DNA from: CAZMXI01 sp964570205
GTDB taxonomy: Bacteria; Planctomycetota; Phycisphaerae; Tepidisphaerales; Tepidisphaeraceae
DNA length: 29,595 nt
NCBI GenBank assembly: GCA_964570205.1
Contig: CAZMXI010000042.1
Location: forward strand, 1 to 29,595
Direction of reading: 5' to 3'
A program made the position numbers and the translations under genes. Below, piece by piece: positions 15,950 to 24,466 of the stretch. Every line of letters starts with the position of its first letter. Position 1 is the first letter of the stretch. The notes under the pieces are model-generated. The model saw only the letters and a program-made list of their open reading frames with translations, was not told where the DNA came from and ran no database searches.

Positions 15950-17884
15950 ATGGTGTCGAGCAGAATACGTTGCGTAACGTGTCTGATGTCGTTCGCAGCC
16001 TTGGCATCCGTAAGTCTGTTCACGGTGCCCGTTGATGCTGGTGAGGCCGCGCCAAAAAGGCCGCTGCCCAAGATGCCGTCAGAGTTGTTCCAGGAGACCA
16101 CGGCCTGGAACGTGCACCTGAGATTCACGGCCGAGCAGTGGGAAGCCATGGAGCCAAAGGGCGGCGGCTTCGGTGGCGGTCCTGGTGGCGGCCGAGGCGG
16201 CTTCCGTGGCCCCACATTCCGGTCTTCCCCCATGCTCGCCCCGCCCATGCTCTTCTTCGGCGGCGCGGACGACCAGGGCAGGCTCTCCCGCCAGGCGTTT
16301 GCGGCCCTTGCCGGCAAGTGGTTTGCGGCATGGGACAAGGACACAAACGGTGTGGTCGACGACCGGGAATTGCGCGATGGCGTGAGCAACGTTGCCCCTC
16401 CGCGGGGCTTCGGCATGAACCTCCAGGGGCCGGAGGGCGGGCGCAACGGCATTGCGGCCGCCTTCGGCATCGAGTTCGTCTACGTCCACGCCGACCTGGA
16501 ATTCGAGGGGCAAACGTACAAGGATGTCGCCGTCCGCTACAAGGGTGGCGGCACGTTCCTCGACTCGCGCAATTCGCTCAAACGGCCCCTCAAGGTGTCC
16601 CTCAACAAGTACGTCAAGGGGCAGAAGCTCGCCGGCGTCGCGACCCTCAACCTCGCCAACTGCATCACGGATGCGACCTGTATGAACGAGGTCCTCGCGC
16701 ATCGCCTCTATCGTGAAGCAGGCGTGCCCGCGCCGCGCACGGCCTATGCCCGGGTCTACCTGACTGTAACGGGCAAGCACGACAGGCAGTACATCGGCCT
16801 CTACTCGATGATCGAGAACATCGACAAGAACTTCGCCGACGAAGTGCTGGGCACGAAGAAGGGCGCCCTCCTCAAACCCGTCACGCCGAGCCTCTTTGCC
16901 GACCTGGGCATCGACTGGAAGCACTACAACCAGACCTACGACCCCAAGGGTGACCTGTCCGACAAGCAGATTCGCCGCGTGCTTAACCTGTGCCGCCTGA
17001 TCACGTACGCCGATGACGCGGAGTTCGCCGCGAAGGTTGGCGACTGCATCGACCTGGAGAAGTTGTCGCGTTTCATGGCCGTCATGGTCTACCTTTCCGA
17101 CGTGGATGGCATCCTTGGCCCCGGCCAGAACCTCTACCTGCACCTGCACCCCGACACGAATAAGCTCACCTTCATCCCCTGGGACCAGGATCGCTCGTTT
17201 GGGAACTTCCCGATGCGCGGCTCGCAGGAGCAGCGTGAGCAACTGAGCATTCACCGCCCGTGGGATGGGCAGAATCGGTTCCTGGAGCGGCTCTACAAGG
17301 TGGAGGCGTTCAAGAAGGCCTACCTGGCGCGACTGGATGAGTTCAGCAAGACGATCTTCCAGCCCGAGCGGTTCGACCAGCAGATGCAGACCATAGCCGC
17401 GGCCATTCGTCCTGCCATTCAGGAGGAATCAGCCGAGAAGCTCGCTCGCTTTGATAGGGCGGTCGCCGGTGAGACCGTGCCCCTGAGCGGCGGATTTAAC
17501 TTTGGCGCGCCGCCCAAGCCGGTGAGGCCGTTCGTCCGCATTCGCATCCAGTCCGTCACTGACCAGTTGTCGGGCAGGACCCGGGGCATGGAACTCGGCT
17601 TCGGGGGTGGTGGTCGCGGCGGTCCGGGCGGCCCTGGCGGCTTCGGCGGGAGCGCCGAGGCTCCGTTGGCGAGCGCGTTCCTGGCCGCGCTGGATGCCGA
17701 CAAGAACAGCCAGCTCACCCGCGACGAATTCGTCAGCGGCTTTGGACGATGGTTCGACGGATGGAACACCGACAAGAGCGGCTTCCTCACCGAAGACCAG
17801 CTCCGCGCTGGACTCGACAAGGATGTCGCGTCCCAGCCCACTGGAACCGGTTTCCCCGGCGGGCGTGCTCCCTTCGGTCGATAG
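15950..17884 (+). CDS. Secreted CotH-kinase-family protein with three EF-hands
   Basis: The 644-aa protein has a signal peptide (residues ~1-33). The CotH domain starts near residue 45 (WNVHLRFTAEQWEAM), resumes at ~175 (FVYVHADLEFEGQTYKDVAV) and continues to ~490. It includes the family hallmarks YKGGGTF (197-203), YIGLYSMIENIDKNF (281-295) and FIPWDQDRSFG (408-418). CotH proteins are protein-kinase-like; Bacillus CotH phosphorylates spore-coat proteins. Calcium-type EF-hand loops are DKDTNGVVDDRE (129-140), DADKNSQLTRDE (582-593) and NTDKSGFLTEDQ (606-617). The first sits inside the CotH domain and the other two at the C-terminus. Gly-rich linkers (71-87 and 551-567) flank these insertions. 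A ribosome-site-like AGGAAG lies about eight bases before the ATG. Together with the two propellers upstream it forms a secreted cluster. Kinase activity is unproven. Confidence 0.9.
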   Translation: MVSSRIRCVTCLMSFAALASVSLFTVPVDAGEAAPKRPLPKMPSELFQETTAWNVHLRFTAEQWEAMEPKGGGFGGGPGGGRGGFRGPTFRSSPMLAPPMLFFGGADDQGRLSRQAFAALAGKWFAAWDKDTNGVVDDRELRDGVSNVAPPRGFGMNLQGPEGGRNGIAAAFGIEFVYVHADLEFEGQTYKDVAVRYKGGGTFLDSRNSLKRPLKVSLNKYVKGQKLAGVATLNLANCITDATCMNEVLAHRLYREAGVPAPRTAYARVYLTVTGKHDRQYIGLYSMIENIDKNFADEVLGTKKGALLKPVTPSLFADLGIDWKHYNQTYDPKGDLSDKQIRRVLNLCRLITYADDAEFAAKVGDCIDLEKLSRFMAVMVYLSDVDGILGPGQNLYLHLHPDTNKLTFIPWDQDRSFGNFPMRGSQEQREQLSIHRPWDGQNRFLERLYKVEAFKKAYLARLDEFSKTIFQPERFDQQMQTIAAAIRPAIQEESAEKLARFDRAVAGETVPLSGGFNFGAPPKPVRPFVRIRIQSVTDQLSGRTRGMELGFGGGGRGGPGGPGGFGGSAEAPLASAFLAALDADKNSQLTRDEFVSGFGRWFDGWNTDKSGFLTEDQLRAGLDKDVASQPTGTGFPGGRAPFGR

Positions 17885-17912
17885 GGCGACCAGGATATCT
17901 GCTGGCCGCCGA

Positions 17913-19382
17913 TCAGTACCCGTCGCCAGTCAGGTTGTTCATGAGGAAGCTGTTGAACTGCCAGACATCCTCCTCGGCCGGGCGGCGGACGGTGAAATGC
18001 TCGAAGGGGTGCTTCCAGTTCTTGAGCGGGGTCCAGTCGGCCGATTCGCTGATGAACGGGCCAAGGTACGGCTTGGCGTGCTTGAGTATGAACTCGTAGG
18101 GCAGTTGATCGGGCAGGCAGACGCCTTCATTGGGGTTCTCGATCATCCACAGCGTGGCGGCGACGACCGAGCAGGCGACCTGCAGGGTGGTGGCATTCCG
18201 GCCGGGAGCCAGGCGGCGGGATTCCTCGATGTCGAGCATCGAGCCGATCCACCAGCTCTTGTAGTCGTGGCCCATGAGCAGGCAGCCGAGGATGTCCTGG
18301 CCACTGACAATGTCATCTTCCATGATGCGCAATTTCGGCTGTAGTTCGTAATTGCGCATGTGCAGCTCGTACATGCTGATGATGGCCATGTCGCACGGGC
18401 AGTAGGCGTAATGCACCGTGGGGCGGTAGACAGGCTCGCCGTTTTCCTCGACGGTGAGGTGCTCGGAGATGCTGAACGCCTCGCCGTGGCGGATGACCAT
18501 GCCGACGATCTCGCAGTAAGGCACCCACGACCGGACCCAGGTGCGGCAGCCCATCTGGCCGAGGCATATCTGGTTGAGCGGGCCGTGGCTGTGGGTGTAG
18601 GCGCGGGCGGGCAGCGTGCGTTCGTGGGTTCCCCAGCCCATTTCGGCCGGGGCGATGCCTTCCTCGCGGAATCCCTCGATGCTCCAGGTGTTGACGAATT
18701 CATCGACCTGCTTGGGCTGATTGGTGATCTGGGTGTCGCGCTCGGAGATGTGGATGACCTTGACGTCGAGGTTCATGGCCAGGCGGTTGAACTGGCGGGT
18801 CTTGAGGGCATCGGCGACCTGGTCGCGGCGGGCGGAAGCGGTCGGGTGGTCGACCAGCCAGCGGTTGGCGATGTCAACCAGCGCCTGCTTGGTGAAGTGC
18901 TGGACGAGGCCGGGGTTGGCGCCATGGTCGAGCACGGCCGTGGGGCCTTTCTTGTTCTCCCAGCGGGCGAACATCTGGCGGAGCTTCATGTGCCGCCAAT
19001 AGAGGGTGCGTTCGGTGGGGTGTTTCAGGGCAGCGCCTTCGTACGGGTCCCACAGCTCGATGGAGGTGTTGACGTAGCGGACGCCGTGGTCGTGGCACCA
19101 CTGGAGGATTTCAGCGCATTCGATGTTCCAGGCCAGGTCGATGATGATGTCGCCGCGGCCGACGTACTTGGCGAGCACCTGGGCCATGTTTTCGCGGGTG
19201 ATCTTTGCCTGGACGAAGTTGGCGCCGCCGCCGGTGACGATCTTCGCGGCATCGCCGACGTCGGCGAAGTCCATCACCGTGATCTTCTTGGGGTCCACCT
19301 GGATGTGCTTGAAGATCAGGGGCATGGCGCAGCGAGAGACAGCGCCGAGACCGATGACGAGGATGTTGCCGTCGAACTTCAT
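17913..19382 (-). CDS. hss: Homospermidine synthase
   Basis: This 489-aa cytoplasmic enzyme should join two putrescines (or putrescine and spermidine) into sym-homospermidine with NAD+ as a catalytic hydride carrier (EC 2.5.1.44). It has an N-terminal Rossmann fold of the saccharopine dehydrogenase type (ILVIGLGAVS, residues 7-16) and the family segments NTSIELWDPY, LDHGANPGLVQHF and WGTHERTLPARA. The length is normal for bacterial homospermidine synthase and longer than carboxynorspermidine dehydrogenase, the main alternative. The nucleotide loop reads GxGxxS instead of GxGxxG. The ATG at 19382 has GGAG eight bases upstream; the longer frame running to 19841 is antisense to the prepilin gene and is not used. 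No other polyamine gene is adjacent. Confidence 0.92.
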   Translation of the reverse strand: MKFDGNILVIGLGAVSRCAMPLIFKHIQVDPKKITVMDFADVGDAAKIVTGGGANFVQAKITRENMAQVLAKYVGRGDIIIDLAWNIECAEILQWCHDHGVRYVNTSIELWDPYEGAALKHPTERTLYWRHMKLRQMFARWENKKGPTAVLDHGANPGLVQHFTKQALVDIANRWLVDHPTASARRDQVADALKTRQFNRLAMNLDVKVIHISERDTQITNQPKQVDEFVNTWSIEGFREEGIAPAEMGWGTHERTLPARAYTHSHGPLNQICLGQMGCRTWVRSWVPYCEIVGMVIRHGEAFSISEHLTVEENGEPVYRPTVHYAYCPCDMAIISMYELHMRNYELQPKLRIMEDDIVSGQDILGCLLMGHDYKSWWIGSMLDIEESRRLAPGRNATTLQVACSVVAATLWMIENPNEGVCLPDQLPYEFILKHAKPYLGPFISESADWTPLKNWKHPFEHFTVRRPAEEDVWQFNSFLMNNLTGDGY

Positions 19383-19575
19383 GGAAGCAGCTCCAAATGG
19401 GAAGCCCGGGTGCGGGAACGCAGTCGGGGCGGGTGTTTGGGTGGCCCGGCCACGGTGGCCCGGCGAGGCCGTTTGATACAAGGCAGAATGGGCCGAGTCA
19501 AGGGGCAGGCAGACCTTGGCGCGGGGGATGCAATGATTGCAGGGGCGCCGCCGGCTGGCTATAAGGTGACTGATC
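19383..19575. other. Divergent promoter region with a direct repeat
   Basis: This is the region between the leftward homospermidine synthase and the rightward prepilin gene. GTGGCCCGGC is present twice (19441-19450 and 19455-19464), and the first copy also forms a small GTGG...CCAC hairpin (19441-19453). No clear -35/-10 pair was identified. Confidence 0.5.
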
Positions 19576-20505
19576 ATGGACAGCCTCAAAAGGGAGTTGC
19601 GGAGGGGCGGTTTCACGCTGGTGGAACTGTTGACCGTGATCGGGATCATCGGCGTGCTGGTGGCTATCCTGTTGCCGGCGTTGTCGCAGGCGCGGCAGCG
19701 TGCGCAGGCGGTGAAGTGCGCATCGAACATGCGGCAGATCGCCGCAGGATGGATGATGTACGCCGACGGCCACCGGGGAGCGATCGTGCCGGCGCGCGTG
19801 CCCAACCTGGGGGCGGCCAGGAACGTGTATTGGATCGGCAACGGCGATTGTTACCGGCCGCGGTGGTACTCCTTGATGGGGGCGCAGACGGGCCTGTACT
19901 GCTATCGCGTACCCAGTCCGCTTCAGGTGGATGAGAACACCAAGGCGGTGGACAATCCGGTTTTTCTGTGCCCTTCGGAGCCGGAGCGGATCAGCAGCCG
20001 GCATTACCCGTATGGGTACAACCACCAGTTCCTGGGCAACGCGCGAAACAAGGTGGGCACGCCCACGGGCGTGGTGAATCCGATCTATTATCCCGTGAAG
20101 GTGTCGCGCATTGCGGCATCCGAGACGGTCATGTTCGCCGACGCGATGGGCACGGCCGCGGGCAAGCCGGCCGGCCAGAGGCATGGCTATAACGGCGATG
20201 GGAACAACATCGACAACCTTGCCCATGGCAACCATGGATTCACGCTGGATCCGCCGCGGCTGACGCCGGACTGCGACCGGTGCGATGACAACAACCGAGC
20301 GGATGAGAACCGAAGCGCGCCCGACCCGCGCCACAACGGCCGGGCCAACGTGGCGTTCTGCGATGGGCACGTTGAGGCGTTGACGCTGCGGGACCTGGGG
20401 TATGCGGTGAACCCGGACGGCAGCGTGGCGGCGAGCGCCCCCGGGGCGCACAATCGGCTGTTTTCGGGGAATCGCGAGGACCGCGACCCGCCGTCGGCGC
20501 GGTGA
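19576..20505 (+). CDS. Prepilin-type protein with C-terminal H-X9-DG motif
   Basis: The 309-aa protein begins with a type IV prepilin signal, GGFTLVELLTVIGIIGVLVA (residues 11-30). It would be cut after the second Gly by a prepilin peptidase and have its new N-terminus methylated. A long hydrophobic helix and an outer beta domain follow. Near the C-terminus is HNGRANVAFCDGH, the H-X9-DG motif characteristic of the very large planctomycete family of pseudopilin-like proteins. Their role is unclear; they may build type II secretion-like pseudopili or act as surface proteins. AAGGTGA precedes the ATG by six bases. The gene is convergent with the oxidoreductase gene 18 bases downstream, and no other secretion gene is nearby. 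Confidence 0.92.
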   Translation: MDSLKRELRRGGFTLVELLTVIGIIGVLVAILLPALSQARQRAQAVKCASNMRQIAAGWMMYADGHRGAIVPARVPNLGAARNVYWIGNGDCYRPRWYSLMGAQTGLYCYRVPSPLQVDENTKAVDNPVFLCPSEPERISSRHYPYGYNHQFLGNARNKVGTPTGVVNPIYYPVKVSRIAASETVMFADAMGTAAGKPAGQRHGYNGDGNNIDNLAHGNHGFTLDPPRLTPDCDRCDDNNRADENRSAPDPRHNGRANVAFCDGHVEALTLRDLGYAVNPDGSVAASAPGAHNRLFSGNREDRDPPSAR

Positions 20506-20523
20506 GAATGGGATGGGGTTGGG

Positions 20524-23500
20524 TCAGGTCAATGAGGGTTCGAGGGAATCGGCGGGGGTGGGGGGCAATTCGGCTGCGACGGCGGCGCGGGCGGCTTCCA
20601 TTTTGGGATAGCGGATTTCGCGGTAGCCAGTGACGTCATCCGCGCATTTGAGGATGCGCAGGGAGCGGGCGTAGGTTTCGGAGGAGAGGTCGACGCGGCT
20701 CAGCAGGGCGATGTACCAGTCGCGGAAGGCGGTCTCGCGCTCGTGCCAGCGGGGGAGTTTCCGCAGCCACTTGCATCGCCTGACAATCTGCAGCATCCAG
20801 TCGCGGGTGGTGATCTTGAAGCGGAAGCGCCGGCCGAAGAGGATGAATTCGGGGCTGGTGAGGTGTCGGTAGACGAGGCGGTCGCCGTTGGCGACGTCGA
20901 CGTTGTACTTGGTGATGTCGCGCTGGCGTTTTTCGACGCGGGTGAGGAGGTAGGCGACGTAGGGTTCATCCTTGATGAGGATGACCCTGGCGAGGTTCCA
21001 GATGACGGCGGCGGTGGCGGCGAAGTGCTGGTCAGCGGAGTCGTTCCTGTAGACGCCGCGGACAAGTTCGATGTAACGGCGGGCGAGGCGATGATCCTGG
21101 TACTGGAGGATATCGTAGATGCGCAGGGCGAGGTCGTACTTGAGGTCATCGCCAAGGCCGCGCATCTGCTTGATGGCGCACTGGACGAGCCGCTCGTAGC
21201 CGTTGGCCCACTTGCGGCCGAAAAAGCGGCTCTTGCGGAGGATTCTGGCCTTGTTGATGACGAGCTGTTCCCAGGTTTCGGGCTGGGGCCTTGGGGGCAG
21301 GGCGCGGGGTTCGAGGGCGAGCTTGCGGCCGATGTTGAAGGCTTTAAGGTTGCGTCGGTGCTCGCGGCGGATGGTGTCTTTGATGGCCCAGGCGATGGAG
21401 TGGGCAGAGACGGGGATGAGGCCGAGCTGGTAGGCTACGCCGAGCATGAGGATGTTGACGAACTGTTTGGAGCCGAGGCGCCGCTCGCAGAGTTCGGCGA
21501 GGTTATTGGCGTAGGAGAGGTCTTCACGGCAGAGGGCGAAGATTTCATCGCGGAGGGCGTCGGTGTCGAAGCCGGTTCGGCCGAGCAGCATGCCGATGGT
21601 AGGTTGCTTGTGGAGGTTGAGGACGGCGGCGGTGTGCTGCGGGGTGGCGACGCGGAAGGGCTCGCGGGGGTCAATGGCGCGGGCTGCTTCGAGGAGGTCG
21701 ATGCCGAGGAGCAGGTCGGCCTTGCCATAGGGGATGTTGCCGGTGGTGGGGTGGATGGTGTCGGAGGCCGAGGGCTGAGGGCCGGAGGCGGCGGAGTCCT
21801 TGACGAAGGTGATCTGGGCGAAGGTGCCGCCGTTGCGGATGGCGAGGCCCTTCTTTTCCTGGAAGACCACGCGATAGCCCTGCATGTGGCCAGCGCGGAC
21901 GAGGATAGCGCTGACGGTGCCGATGCCCATGCCGCCGACGCCGGACATATGGCAGCGCCAGCTTGAGCCGGGGCGAGACATATCGTGGTGGATTTCAGGG
22001 TCGGGGAGTTTGTCGAGGTGAAGCTGGGGCAGGAGGTATCGGCGGCGGCGGCGGTGGATGAGGGTGACCTCCTCGAAGCTGGGACAGGGCTTGACGGAAG
22101 TGCCGGCGGAGTTGCTGACGGTGACGCGGGCGCAGGCGCCGTCGTTGACGCACCAGGTGAGGTCGGTGTCGATCTTCTGGCCGTGGTCGGTGTCGACCGC
22201 GAGCAGGCCCGGGCAGGCGGTCTGCCTTGTGCATTCGAGGCACCCCTCGCAGACCTCGGGGGTGATGTTCATGTGGGTCTTGCGGGGCAGGTACCCTTTC
22301 TCCTTGATGATGCGGCGTTCCTCACGGAGGCGCGAGCGGTGGAAGGTGATGCCGCATTCTTTGTCTGCGATGACGACCTTGACGCCGTCGGCGAGGATGG
22401 CGCCCTCGAGAGCGTTGTAGTATTCCTCTCGCCTTTCGGGGGACATCTTCACGAGCCGGATGGGCGCGCTGGCAGCCATGCCGGCGACGATGGCGTAGAT
22501 GTCCTGGCGGGAGTGGCGGTTGCCGAACATGTCGAGTTCCATGCCGGCGTGGTCCTGGTGGCCGGTCATGGCGGTGGTGCCGTTCTCGAGGATGATGAAG
22601 GTGATGTCCTGGCCGGCCTTGACGGCATTGGTAATGGCGATCATTCCGGAATGGAAGAACGTGCCATCGCCCATGAAGGTGATCTGCTTGTTGGCGATGA
22701 AGGGGGCGATGCCCGAGCCGGTGCCCGCGCCGAGGCCCATGCCCGAGTAATTGTGCATGAGCTGCTCGGTGGGCGGGAACATGAGCATGGTGTAGCAGCC
22801 GGTGTCGCCGTGGGCGACGAGTTGGACCGGTTCACGGCCGTGACGGGCGCGCATGTAGGCGGGGTCGGCGAGGTTCCGGCGGAGTTCGAGCAACGTGGAG
22901 GCGCTGTCGCGATGGGGGCAGCCGGGGCAGAAGGTGGGGGTGCGGGAGATGACATTCTGGTTGAACACCTGGAGGCGCGGGCGGCTGGCTTCGCGGAGGC
23001 GGGCGAGTTCGGCGGAAAGGCGGCCGTTGCGGAGCTGCTCGGGGAGGTCAAGGGCCTTGAGCAGCGGAATGAGCTTCTGTGCGAGGACGGACGCATTGAG
23101 GCCTCGGCCCTGGGGGATGCCTTCAGCGCCGTCGGGAAAGCTCTTGCCGAAGAGGCGTGAGCAGATGTCGGCGGCCTCGGCGTGGGGAAGGGCATGGAAG
23201 ACCTCGTCGCGGATGTTCATTTCAAGGAAGCTGCGACGCTCCTCGACGACGATCATGTTGCGGCACAGGCGGGAGAAATCGCGGACGAGCTGTGTGTCGA
23301 TCGGGTAGCTCATGCCGAGGCGCAGGACGGGGAACGCGCCGTGAAGGCCGAGATCGGCCAGGACGTGGTCGAGGTAGGGGCCGGCCATGCCGGTGACGAT
23401 GAAGCCGAGCTGCGAGCTGCCCGGCGCGGCTTGCGCGTGCAGGATGCGATTGATGCCGAGGTCCCGCGCTGCGGCGACGGCCTTCCGGAAGCGTTCGGGA

Positions 23501-24192
23501 ATCCGCAGTTCTTCCTGCCAGGTGCGCGGGGGAAGGAGCACCTTGGTGAGGTCAATGCGGTCGGTTTCGATGTCAAGCGGCTGGTTGCGGTTGATGGTGG
23601 GGAACTGGTTGGGGCGGCACCAGACGCTGCCGCCGCCGTCGGCCTGGGCGGTGAGAACGATATAGCCGGCGTAGAGGCCCGACGCCTGGGAGAGCTTGAG
23701 GGAAGCGTTGATCCAGTCCTTGAGCTGCTGGATGTCGCCGGGCTCGATGACGGGCATGCGCAGGTGCTGGAAGAGGAAGCGCGAGTCGGCGGGGACCTGG
23801 GTGGAATCGCACCACGGGTCATCGCCGACGATGACCATGCAGCCGCCCTGGGCATGCGGGCCGGCGAGGTTGGCCAGGGCGAGAGCGTCGGCGGCGACGT
23901 GGAGGCCGACGCTCTTGAAGCAGGCGACAGCGCGGCAGGGGAGCATCTGCGAGCCATTGAGGGCGGCGGAGGCGAGGGCCTCGTTGTTGGCCTGGAAGGC
24001 GCGGACGCCGTTCTTGGCGAGGAGGTCCTTGAGGTCGCCGAGGGAGTCGAAGAAGCCGGCGACGGGGGAGCCGGGGTAGCCGGTCAGGAGCGAGATGCCG
24101 CCTTCGATTTCGAGGCAGCCTTTGACGAGCAATTCGTTGCCGGTGAAGATTTCACGGGAATCGGCGGCGAGAAAGCGCGGATCGATGGGCAT
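20524..24192 (-). CDS. Single-chain indolepyruvate ferredoxin oxidoreductase (fused alpha/gamma type)
   Basis: The 1222-aa enzyme should oxidatively decarboxylate aryl or branched 2-oxo acids to acyl-CoA and pass electrons to ferredoxin. The N-terminal pyrimidine-binding domain includes TGYPGSPVAG (37-46). FCPGCPHR (421-428) and the thiamine-diphosphate site GDG (508-510) with Asn537 follow. The iron-sulfur region contains cysteines at 648, 651, 654, 660, 681, 687 and 703. The fused gamma domain begins MSGVGGMGIG (749-758), and a C-terminal ~200-residue helical extension follows. This order is that of the single-polypeptide proteobacterial-type enzymes (~1150-1200 aa). The second cysteine cluster is stretched compared with the family pattern. 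Its exact substrate cannot be told from sequence. The upstream 274 bp should contain its own promoter. Confidence 0.93.
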   Translation of the reverse strand: MPIDPRFLAADSREIFTGNELLVKGCLEIEGGISLLTGYPGSPVAGFFDSLGDLKDLLAKNGVRAFQANNEALASAALNGSQMLPCRAVACFKSVGLHVAADALALANLAGPHAQGGCMVIVGDDPWCDSTQVPADSRFLFQHLRMPVIEPGDIQQLKDWINASLKLSQASGLYAGYIVLTAQADGGGSVWCRPNQFPTINRNQPLDIETDRIDLTKVLLPPRTWQEELRIPERFRKAVAAARDLGINRILHAQAAPGSSQLGFIVTGMAGPYLDHVLADLGLHGAFPVLRLGMSYPIDTQLVRDFSRLCRNMIVVEERRSFLEMNIRDEVFHALPHAEAADICSRLFGKSFPDGAEGIPQGRGLNASVLAQKLIPLLKALDLPEQLRNGRLSAELARLREASRPRLQVFNQNVISRTPTFCPGCPHRDSASTLLELRRNLADPAYMRARHGREPVQLVAHGDTGCYTMLMFPPTEQLMHNYSGMGLGAGTGSGIAPFIANKQITFMGDGTFFHSGMIAITNAVKAGQDITFIILENGTTAMTGHQDHAGMELDMFGNRHSRQDIYAIVAGMAASAPIRLVKMSPERREEYYNALEGAILADGVKVVIADKECGITFHRSRLREERRIIKEKGYLPRKTHMNITPEVCEGCLECTRQTACPGLLAVDTDHGQKIDTDLTWCVNDGACARVTVSNSAGTSVKPCPSFEEVTLIHRRRRRYLLPQLHLDKLPDPEIHHDMSRPGSSWRCHMSGVGGMGIGTVSAILVRAGHMQGYRVVFQEKKGLAIRNGGTFAQITFVKDSAASGPQPSASDTIHPTTGNIPYGKADLLLGIDLLEAARAIDPREPFRVATPQHTAAVLNLHKQPTIGMLLGRTGFDTDALRDEIFALCREDLSYANNLAELCERRLGSKQFVNILMLGVAYQLGLIPVSAHSIAWAIKDTIRREHRRNLKAFNIGRKLALEPRALPPRPQPETWEQLVINKARILRKSRFFGRKWANGYERLVQCAIKQMRGLGDDLKYDLALRIYDILQYQDHRLARRYIELVRGVYRNDSADQHFAATAAVIWNLARVILIKDEPYVAYLLTRVEKRQRDITKYNVDVANGDRLVYRHLTSPEFILFGRRFRFKITTRDWMLQIVRRCKWLRKLPRWHERETAFRDWYIALLSRVDLSSETYARSLRILKCADDVTGYREIRYPKMEAARAAVAAELPPTPADSLEPSLT

Positions 24193-24466
24193 GATGAGTC
24201 TGTCCTTCTGCGGGGAGAGGGATCGACGGGCGGGGGCGGACGAGGTTCTATCCGCGGTTGCCGGTCAAACACCTGCTCGCAGCGTGGCTTACGGCCGATT
24301 GGCGGCCGCAGGAGACGCCGTTGTGCACCGCACGGCAAGAGACTGTTCGCAGCGCCGGGATTTCATGGCCGGCGTTGCCGGTTACGAACACGGCCCCCGG
24401 CATCAGCGCCGAGAGTGGGCGTATTGTAGTCGTCGGCGACGCAAATGGACAGGGCAGGACGGAAGT
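24193..24466. other. Intergenic region upstream of the oxidoreductase gene
   Basis: This stretch lies between two leftward genes. On the minus strand TACAAT (24428-24423) could be a -10 box; TGTCCA, 17 bases upstream of it (24451-24446), is a poor -35. Next to the -10 is a small GTCG...CGAC hairpin (24430-24441). No gene and no clear terminator for the efflux operon were found. Confidence 0.4.

Noticed and set aside
15730..16470. Long minus-strand frame opposite the end of the second propeller gene and the start of the CotH gene
   Set aside because: It is antisense to two well-supported genes, is Pro/Gly-rich in the overlapping part, and has no recognisable domain or ribosome site. Long antisense frames are expected at this GC content.
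19383..19841. Upstream extension of homospermidine synthase
   Set aside because: The added residues are Pro/Ala/Arg-rich, unlike the family, and overlap the prepilin gene in antisense. The ATG at 19382 has GGAG at good spacing.
21985..23160. Long plus-strand frame inside the oxidoreductase gene
   Set aside because: Its translation is a low-complexity mixture of G, A, V, E and D, typical of an antisense shadow of a GC-rich gene. The minus-strand enzyme is clearly real.
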